Assembly (NCBI GenBank): GCA_964639225.1
Contig: CAZXCK010000078.1
Span: forward strand, 1-19,312
Length of the DNA: 19,312 nucleotides
DNA from: CAZXCK01 sp964639225
Lineage (GTDB): Bacteria; Chloroflexota; Anaerolineae; Aggregatilineales; Phototrophicaceae
Reading direction: 5' to 3'
Positions within the stretch are counted from its first letter, which is position 1. Every line of letters starts with the position of its first letter. Positions 14,570 through 19,312 of the stretch are shown piece after piece. The position numbers were made by a program, and so were the translations under genes. Under the pieces are notes generated by a model that was not told the DNA's origin, made no database searches, and saw only the letters and a list, made by a program, of their open reading frames with translations.

Positions 14570-14767
14570 CTGGTATCTACGTTACTGCCATCGAGCGAAA
14601 AAGCCCCGAATGATCGAGGATCTGAAGCAGAATACCCTGGTTTTTTCCCTACTCTGCTGCTCATTATTTACCCGTATTACCGGCTTTCCCTGCACCGGTG
14701 GGTGTGGAATTATCACCTGTTCCCGATTACAACGCGGAGAACAGATTTTAACCAGCCGTATTCTCTG

Positions 14768-14792
14768 AAAAAACAGATGCACATCTTTTTTT
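14768..14792 (+). terminator. Terminator-like A/T hairpin after the TetR-family gene
   Basis: A run of six A (14768-14773), then AGAT-GCAC-ATCT, then a run of T's to 14792 can fold into a short stem with one bulged C, followed by T's. It could end the TetR-family transcript. The stem is weak and 200 bp beyond the stop codon. Confidence 0.35.
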
Positions 14793-14941
14793 ACTCACAG
14801 TAACAAGCCGCTGTTTAACGACCTGCGTGGATTGCTGGCCAGACATCTGGTATTTTGATATTTGGAATGACGCAAAAATCTCCTGGCCAGGTGTTCATAT
14901 GGCGTCAGCTTCACACCCTGCGTGTGATAACAATCGTTTCC

Positions 14942-14969
14942 TGGAATACAACTGAATACGCGTATTCCA
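14942..14969. promoter_or_regulatory. Nested palindrome upstream of the iron-binding protein gene
   Basis: GAATACGCGTATTC (14954-14967) is a perfect 14-bp palindrome. Its right arm also pairs with TGGAATAC (14942-14949) to give TGGAATAC...GTATTCCA. It ends 22 bases before the start codon, where a repressor could block transcription or a leader stem could form. It does not match Fur, DtxR/IdeR or other consensus boxes known to me. Confidence 0.4.
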
Positions 14970-14991
14970 ATCGAATTCTAAGGAGTCGTAA

Positions 14992-16074
14992 ATGTCCAAA
15001 GTCCGTTTTATTGCATTGGCGCTCGCGTTGGTGAGCCTCTTGTCGCTGGGTTTGGTGCCGGTAGTTGCCCAGGATGATGATCCCGGTGTCCTTAACATCT
15101 ATTCTTCGCGGCACTATGGCGACATGGAAGCGCCTTTTGTTGCCTTCAGTGAAGCGACTGGCATCGAGGTGCGCGTGAGCGCCGGTTCGCCCCGCGACCT
15201 GCTGACCCGCCTGCGGGCCGACATCGGACGTGGTGACCGCAGCGTGGCCGATCTCTTCCTGGCGATCGATGCCGGTGTGCTCGACCTGGCCGCTGAAGAG
15301 GGTCTGTTGCAGCCGATCGAGTCGGACGTGCTGACGAGCAACATCGCCGAGAACTTCCGTGATCCGGACAACCACTGGTTCGGCCTGAGCATCCGCACGC
15401 GTACCGTCGTCTACAACCCGGAGAACGTCACTGAAGAGGAACTGGCCGGCCTGAACACCTACAGCGACCTGGCCGATCCGGTGTGGGAGGGTCGCCTGTG
15501 TATGCGTCCAGCCAGCCACATCTATACGGTTTCGCTGTTCAGCAGCCTGCTGTATCACCTGGGAGAGGAAGAAGCGGCTGCCGTCACCGAAGGCATCGCT
15601 AATAACGCCACCCGTTACATCAACAGCGACACGAGCCAGATTCGCGCCGTCGCCGCCGGTGAGTGCGATGTCGCCGTCGTCAATCACTACTACATGGGCC
15701 GCCTGGGGAACGGCGATGAAGCCGATCAGGAAATCTTCAACAGTGTCGCCCTGAAGTGGATGAACCAGGATACGACCGGCGTCTTTTATAACGTCAATGG
15801 CGCGGGCGTCGTCCGCAATGCCGCCAACTTCGATAACGCTGTCCTCTTCCTGGAGTACATGGCGAGCCTCGAGAACCAGTGCGGCGGCCCGACCTGCTTC
15901 CCCGGCAGCAACTTCGAGTACCCGACCAACCCCGAAGCCGAGCCGGAAGCCGTCATCGCGGGCTTCGGTGAGTTTGCCTACGACTTCGACTATCCGCTGT
16001 GGGAATATGGCGCCTACCAGGAAGCCTCGGTTGCCATGCTGGAAGAAGCTGATTTTGGCTTCACCGAAAATTAA
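14992..16074 (+). CDS. Fe(III)-type ABC transporter substrate-binding protein (FutA/FbpA-like)
   Basis: A 360-residue exported binding protein for ferric iron. Residues 1-26 are a signal peptide (cleavage VVA/QD) without a lipobox cysteine. The mature N-terminus LNIYSSRHYGD (34-44), the segment SHIYTVSLF (175-183) and the double-tyrosine motif NHYYMGRL (231-238) match the FutA/FbpA iron-binding pattern. The likely ligands are H41, Y42, Y178, Y233 and Y234. A Cys pair C297/C302 (CGGPTC) near the C-terminus may form a disulfide. The length is usual for the family. ATG 14992 is fixed by AAGGAG six bases upstream. It is the first gene of an operon with a fused permease and an ATPase, which supports the iron-import role. 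Ligand positions are inferred from family memory, not an alignment. Confidence 0.93.
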   Translation: MSKVRFIALALALVSLLSLGLVPVVAQDDDPGVLNIYSSRHYGDMEAPFVAFSEATGIEVRVSAGSPRDLLTRLRADIGRGDRSVADLFLAIDAGVLDLAAEEGLLQPIESDVLTSNIAENFRDPDNHWFGLSIRTRTVVYNPENVTEEELAGLNTYSDLADPVWEGRLCMRPASHIYTVSLFSSLLYHLGEEEAAAVTEGIANNATRYINSDTSQIRAVAAGECDVAVVNHYYMGRLGNGDEADQEIFNSVALKWMNQDTTGVFYNVNGAGVVRNAANFDNAVLFLEYMASLENQCGGPTCFPGSNFEYPTNPEAEPEAVIAGFGEFAYDFDYPLWEYGAYQEASVAMLEEADFGFTEN

Positions 16075-16130
16075 TCAGCGCGATACCGCATCAATCCTGG
16101 ATCGCGTAATCAAACTCTAAACCGGAGGGG

Positions 16131-16159
16131 TAGCATCCATGTGCAGACATGGTATGCTA
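16131..16159 (+). ncRNA. Intercistronic stem-loop in iron importer mRNA
   Basis: TAGCATCCATGT (16131-16142), loop GCAG and ACATGGTATGCTA (16147-16159) form a 12-bp stem with one bulged T. It lies between the binding-protein and permease genes and overlaps the start codon of the leader ORF at 16139. Such stem-loops often stabilise the upstream mRNA so that the binding protein is made in excess. It has no U-tract, so it is unlikely to be a strong terminator. Confidence 0.6.
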
Positions 16160-16213
16160 CTCCTTCTGCTGCTGTTCAATACAAATCATGGTGATTCGAT
16201 TTATGCAAGGTGA
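16139..16213 (+). CDS. Possible 24-codon leader ORF coupled to the permease gene
   Basis: A short frame starts at ATG 16139, eight bases after an excellent ribosome binding site (GGAGGGG, 16124-16130), and ends at TGA 16211-16213. It encodes a short peptide that begins MCRHGMLLLLLLF, with a Leu-rich core. It ends 8 bases past the preferred permease start at ATG 16203, in a different frame. That suggests translational coupling by termination and re-initiation. This is the only strong Shine-Dalgarno sequence in the gap, which otherwise leaves the permease without one. It may instead be the real N-terminus of the permease broken by a sequencing frameshift, or simply fortuitous. Confidence 0.4.
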   Translation: MCRHGMLLLLLLFNTNHGDSIYAR

Positions 16214-17921
16214 CGTACCTCTAAAGTCTGCCGCGCTGCCGTCGTTCGAGCGACCGGCGCCGCGTCGTTTGTCGTTTTCCGGCCTGCCCGGTTGGATTTT
16301 ATCACTGCTACTGATTCTGGCGATGCTGCTGCCACTGGCGGTGCTGTTGGTTGACATCCTCTCGCCAGATTTTGCGCTGTGGCAGCGGATGTGGCGCACA
16401 TTTCTGCCCGATGTGCTGTGGAACACGCTGCGCCTGATGATCGGCGTGGGCGTCGGAACGTTTGCCATCGGCGCGTTTTTTGCGTGGCTCATCAGCACGT
16501 ACAGCTTCCCCGGTCGGCGCTGGTTCGAGCATTTGCTGCTGCTGCCGCTGGCGATACCCGGTTTCATTATGGGATTCGTGTACGTCACGATTTTTGAGTA
16601 CGCTGGCCCCGTTCAGACAGCACTGCGCGACTGGTTCGGCTGGTCACGCGGGGACTACTGGTTCCCGAATATCGCGTCACCGGGTGGGCTGATTATCGTC
16701 CTGACGCTGGTGTTATATCCGTATGTCTACATTCTGGCGCGAGCCGCCTTCCGCGAGCAGGCCAGCAGCACACTCGAAGCGGCACAGGTCATGGGGTTGG
16801 GACGCTGGCGGACATTCCTGCGGGTCTCGCTGCCGATGGCGCGTCCGCAGATCGCAGCGGGTGTGCTGCTGGCAATCATGGAAGCGATGACGGATTACGG
16901 CACGGTCAGCTATTTCAGCTACCCGACCCTGAGTGAGCGCATTGTGGTGCTGTGGAACACGTCGTTCGACATCAGCGCAGCGACTCAGTTGGCCGCTTTG
17001 ATGGTCGTCGTCGCGCTGGTACTGCTGGCGGTAGAGCGCCGAATGCGCGGGCAGGCCCGCTATTTCCAACAGGGTGGTTACGGACGTCCGCTGGAACCGC
17101 AGCCGCTGCGAGGCCGTTCGGCCTGGCTGGCGACGACAGCCTGTGCTGTGCTGCTGGCGATTGCGTTTCTGCTGCCCGTCACACAGTTGATCGTGTGGAC
17201 CGTCCACGAGATCAGCAGCCCGACCATCAGCCTGCTGCGCCAGTCCATGCTGAATTATGCCAGTAACTCATTTACCCTGTCGGTGCTGGCGGCGGCAGTG
17301 ATTATGGTGCTGGCGATGCTGATCGCCTACGCGACCCGCGCCCATAGCACAGGTGGCAGGCATCGCCCGCGCTGGCTGGCGCGGCTGATGACGATCGGTT
17401 ACGCGATGCCGGGCGCGGTGATCGGCGCCGGGGTGCTGACCTTCGTCAACCCGATTGATGGCGCGGTGACCGACTTCGCCACAGACGTGCTGGGCTACAT
17501 GCAACCCGCCTACCTGCTGACAGGGACAATCCTCGCGCTGACCTATGCCTATGTGGTGCGCTTCATGGCGGTGGGGTTCAACAGTGTGGATGCCAGTCTC
17601 GAAAAAGTGAGGCCCAACATGGAAGGCGCGGCCCGCACGATGGGCGCAGGTAGCTGGCGCATTTTGCGGCGCATCCACTTTCCGCTGATCCGTATGGGAA
17701 TGGTCGCGGGCGGGATTCTGGTCTTCGTGGATGTGATGAAGGAGTTACCGATCACGCTGCTGCTGCGGCCCTTCGGTCTGGATACGCTCGCTCTGCGGGC
17801 GTACTTTCTGAGCATGGAAGGCTGGCACGAGTCGGCGGCGATTCCCGCGCTGATGATCGTAGCCGTTGGCCTGATTCCTGTGTACCTGCTGATTCGTGTA
17901 GGAAGCCGCAATGTCAAATAA
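16203..17921 (+). CDS. Fe(III)-type ABC transporter permease, duplicated FbpB-type
   Basis: A 572-residue inner-membrane permease made of two fused homologous halves, as in FbpB/FutB-type iron transporters. Each half has about six helices and an EAA coupling loop: EAAQVMGLGRWRTF (192-205) and EGAARTMGAGSWRIL (474-488). The C-terminal sequence DVMKELPITLLLRPFGLDTLALR (about 510-532) is characteristic of ferric-iron permeases. The start is uncertain. ATG 16203 has GGTGA eight bases upstream and overlaps the leader ORF. In-frame ATGs at 16188 and 16149 would add 5 or 18 residues but have no ribosome binding site, and 16149 lies in the 3' arm of a hairpin. The stop codon overlaps the ATPase start by 11 bases. 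Confidence 0.92.
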   Translation: MQGDVPLKSAALPSFERPAPRRLSFSGLPGWILSLLLILAMLLPLAVLLVDILSPDFALWQRMWRTFLPDVLWNTLRLMIGVGVGTFAIGAFFAWLISTYSFPGRRWFEHLLLLPLAIPGFIMGFVYVTIFEYAGPVQTALRDWFGWSRGDYWFPNIASPGGLIIVLTLVLYPYVYILARAAFREQASSTLEAAQVMGLGRWRTFLRVSLPMARPQIAAGVLLAIMEAMTDYGTVSYFSYPTLSERIVVLWNTSFDISAATQLAALMVVVALVLLAVERRMRGQARYFQQGGYGRPLEPQPLRGRSAWLATTACAVLLAIAFLLPVTQLIVWTVHEISSPTISLLRQSMLNYASNSFTLSVLAAAVIMVLAMLIAYATRAHSTGGRHRPRWLARLMTIGYAMPGAVIGAGVLTFVNPIDGAVTDFATDVLGYMQPAYLLTGTILALTYAYVVRFMAVGFNSVDASLEKVRPNMEGAARTMGAGSWRILRRIHFPLIRMGMVAGGILVFVDVMKELPITLLLRPFGLDTLALRAYFLSMEGWHESAAIPALMIVAVGLIPVYLLIRVGSRNVK

Positions 17922-18975
17922 ACACATGATTATCACCCTCGACTCTGTGAGCAAGTATTACGGCAGCGTGCGCGCTGTGGACAACGTCTCGTTGTCCATC
18001 GGGCGCGGGCAGATGCTGGTCTTGCTGGGCAGCAGCGGCTGCGGCAAAACAACGGCCCTGCGCCTGATCGCGGGCCTGGAGCGCCCGGACGCGGGCGAAA
18101 TCTGGCTGGATGGCGATCTCGTCGCCGGCAACGGGCACTGGACGCCACCAGAGCAGCGCCGTATTGGGATGGTATTTCAGGATTACGCGCTGTTCCCACA
18201 CCTCACCAGCATGGAGAATATCGCCTTTCCGCTGCATTCGCAGACAGCGCAGCAGCGCCGCGCCCGCGTAGAAGACCTGCTGGCGCTGGTCGGCATGGAA
18301 GGGATGGGAGACCGTTATCCGCACCAACTCAGTGGTGGCCAGCAGCAGAGGATCGCGCTGGCGCGGGCTTTGGCTCCGCGTCCGTCGGTGGTGCTGCTGG
18401 ACGAGCCATTCTCGAATCTGGATGCGTTCCGGCGCAAGCAGGTCCGCGAGGAAGTGCGCGAGATCCTGAAAGCAGCGGATGCGACAGGCATCTTCGTCAC
18501 GCACGATCAGGAGGAGGCAATGGGCATCGCGGATGTGATCGCCGTCATGCAGGCAGGGCGCATCATGCAGGTGGGCGATCCGGCGGCCTTGTACCGGCAT
18601 CCTGAACTGCCGGAGGTGGCGGATTTTCTGGGCGAGGCCAATCGACTGCAAGGCATCGCGGACGGCCTGCGCGTTGAGACGGCGCTGGGCACCCTGCCGC
18701 TGGCGCGGGCGGCGCATGGCAGTGTCAAGGCGTTGGTACGCCCGGAGTCGATCCTCATTGAGCGCAATGACGAACCTAACGCGATCGTCGAATCGGTGCG
18801 CTTTTATGGCTACTACCAGATGTTGACCGTCCGCCTGAGCGATGACACCCGACTCGATGCGCGCGTGTGGGCGCATTTCGACGTCAGCCCTGGCGACCCT
18901 GTGCATGTCCGGGTCGAGGGAAATATCGTCACATTCGCGGATATGTCAGATGGCGCTGCGCGAAGGACAGATTGA
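17911..18975 (+). CDS. Fe(III)-type ABC transporter ATP-binding protein (FbpC-like, TOBE domain)
   Basis: A 354-residue cytoplasmic ATPase of the iron/spermidine/thiamine branch. Walker A is GSSGCGKT (40-47), Q-loop Q90 (MVFQDYALFPHL), signature LSGGQQQR (140-147), Walker B VVLLDEP (160-166, E165) and H-loop H198 (VTHDQEEAM). The segment FQDYALFPHLT and the C-terminal TOBE-like regulatory domain (about 275-343, with VRPESI and VRFYGYYQM) agree with FbpC/FutC. The ATG at 17911 has AGGAAG just upstream and overlaps the end of the permease gene by 11 bases, so the two are translationally coupled. It completes the importer whose binding protein is two genes upstream. Confidence 0.94.
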   Translation: MSNKHMIITLDSVSKYYGSVRAVDNVSLSIGRGQMLVLLGSSGCGKTTALRLIAGLERPDAGEIWLDGDLVAGNGHWTPPEQRRIGMVFQDYALFPHLTSMENIAFPLHSQTAQQRRARVEDLLALVGMEGMGDRYPHQLSGGQQQRIALARALAPRPSVVLLDEPFSNLDAFRRKQVREEVREILKAADATGIFVTHDQEEAMGIADVIAVMQAGRIMQVGDPAALYRHPELPEVADFLGEANRLQGIADGLRVETALGTLPLARAAHGSVKALVRPESILIERNDEPNAIVESVRFYGYYQMLTVRLSDDTRLDARVWAHFDVSPGDPVHVRVEGNIVTFADMSDGAARRTD

Positions 18976-19140
18976 GGTGTAAACAAAGCTATCGGGATCG
19001 CCGGCGAAGCCGAGATGTGATGATCCAGCAAGAGCAAGCAACCAGCGGTCCGGGTGTCGAGGTGCTGGGGTGTATCCGGATTTGGGGGCAAACCTGCCTC
19101 GCCCGGGATCAAAACATAAGTGCAGCAGGCTACAGAACGC

Positions 19141-19160
19141 GGGTGGCGTATACGACACCC
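19141..19160. repeat. 20-bp near-perfect palindrome
   Basis: GGGTGGCGTATACGACACCC is self-complementary in nine of ten pairs, with CGTATACG at the centre. It lies in non-coding DNA 165 bases after the iron-importer operon. It could be a binding site or part of a dispersed repeat. No consensus is recognised. Confidence 0.6.
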
Positions 19161-19257
19161 TTGCGCGCCATCGTAGGGCGTGCTACAGCGCGCCCACTTA
19201 AACCGCTGGCGCCACCAAAGACGCAAACTCGCCCCTATTTCCGAATGCATCCAGGCG

Positions 19258-19296
19258 CAGGGCTTTTGCAAAGTCGTCTTATGACTTTTGGGGCGC
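19258..19296 (-). repeat. 39-bp dispersed repeat, right copy (inverted)
   Basis: The reverse complement matches 253-291 at 37 of 39 positions. The two differences are one in the left arm of the inner palindrome's partner and one in the GCAAA.GCCCTG end. The inner stem here has one G-T type mismatch, so the left copy is the better hairpin. It lies in non-coding DNA at the window edge. Confidence 0.85.
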
Positions 19297-19312
19297 AGCC
19301 CGCCGGGGCGCT

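Larger units (their letters stand above)
14570..14991. other. Intergenic region before the iron importer
   Basis: About 420 bp without a credible gene. It holds a terminator-like A/T hairpin (14768-14792), two CTGGCCAG palindromes (14835-14842 and 14883-14890), the second lying within the inverted pair TGACGC (14868-14873) / GCGTCA (14902-14907), and a 14-bp palindrome close to the next gene (14954-14967). The AAGGAG ribosome binding site at 14980-14985 serves the gene at 14992. No clear -35/-10 pair or consensus Fur box could be fixed by eye. Confidence 0.6.
18976..19312. other. Right-end non-coding region with repeats
   Basis: No credible gene is seen after the ATPase. The minus-strand frames here (for example 18813-19271) run antisense into the ATPase gene and show no family features. 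The region holds a near-perfect 20-bp palindrome (19141-19160), a stretch AACCGCTGGCG (19201-19211) that also occurs at 97-107 in the left end, and the inverted copy of the left-end 39-bp repeat (19258-19296). No convincing intrinsic terminator with a U-tract follows the iron operon. Confidence 0.65.

Noticed and set aside
14921..14941. Fur box at GTGTGATAACAATCGTTTCC
   Set aside because: Only partial resemblance to the GATAAT repeats of Fur boxes; the match is too weak to call.
17914..18906. 330-codon minus-strand reading frame
   Set aside because: It is antisense to the FbpC-type ATPase gene, which has all ABC motifs, and its own product is Arg/His/Gln-rich with no family signature.
18813..19271. 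152-codon minus-strand frame at the right end
   Set aside because: It overlaps the ATPase gene in antisense and runs through repeats and palindromes, without any conserved motif.
253..19296. Composite transposon or integrated element bounded by the 39-bp inverted repeats
   Set aside because: There is no transposase, integrase or target-site duplication, and the enclosed genes are ordinary chromosomal functions in unrelated operons.

Overview
The window looks like a chromosomal segment of an anaerobic or fermentative bacterium, most likely a Chloroflexota (Anaerolineae-like) genome. The lineage is an inference. It rests on moderately GC-rich coding sequence, exported proteins that combine bacterial SH3 domains with Pro/Thr-rich tails, exported binding proteins without a lipobox cysteine, and a trimeric [FeFe] hydrogenase of the HydABC type. 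No rRNA, tRNA, transposase, phage gene or CRISPR array is visible.

Layout from left to right. Positions 1-450 are non-coding and repeat-rich: four tandem 17-bp units, an imperfect direct repeat and one copy of a 39-bp repeat. Then come a 2TM-type membrane protein (451-846), a serine beta-lactamase-fold hydrolase with a three-helix membrane tail (871-2295) and a ferritin-like diiron protein (2402-2827), all on +. A 12-bp-stem hairpin (2877-2909) separates them from a three-gene NitT/TauT-type ABC importer on the - strand (2972-5488). The 5489-5890 intergenic region is AT-rich and carries an almost perfect Rex-type operator. It precedes the hydC-hydB-hydA operon on + (5891-10048), which encodes a complete NADH-linked trimeric [FeFe] hydrogenase. 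A 16-bp perfect hairpin (10073-10112) closes that operon. Two secreted proteins with cysteine-bracketed SH3b modules follow on the - strand (10170-13847), divergent from a TetR-family regulator (13964-14569) with a canonical extended -10 promoter inside inverted repeats. The last block is a Fe(III)-type ABC importer on + (14992-18975). It holds a FutA/FbpA-like binding protein, an intercistronic hairpin with a 24-codon leader ORF, a duplicated FbpB-type permease and an FbpC-type ATPase. The right end (18976-19312) is non-coding and carries an inverted copy of the left-end 39-bp repeat.

How the parts fit. The hydrogenase would dispose of fermentation electrons from NADH, with or without reduced ferredoxin, as H2. 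The Rex-like site suggests control by the NADH/NAD+ ratio. Iron import and a ferritin-like protein fit a cell with a heavy Fe-S cluster demand, although they are separate transcription units and the link is only thematic. Hydrogenase maturases (HydE, HydF, HydG) are not in the window and must lie elsewhere if HydA is active.

The least explained parts are the two SH3b-module secreted proteins with their TetR-type neighbour, the leader ORF/hairpin in the iron operon, and the repeat that occurs inverted near both ends. No clearly new multi-gene system could be established from the sequence alone.
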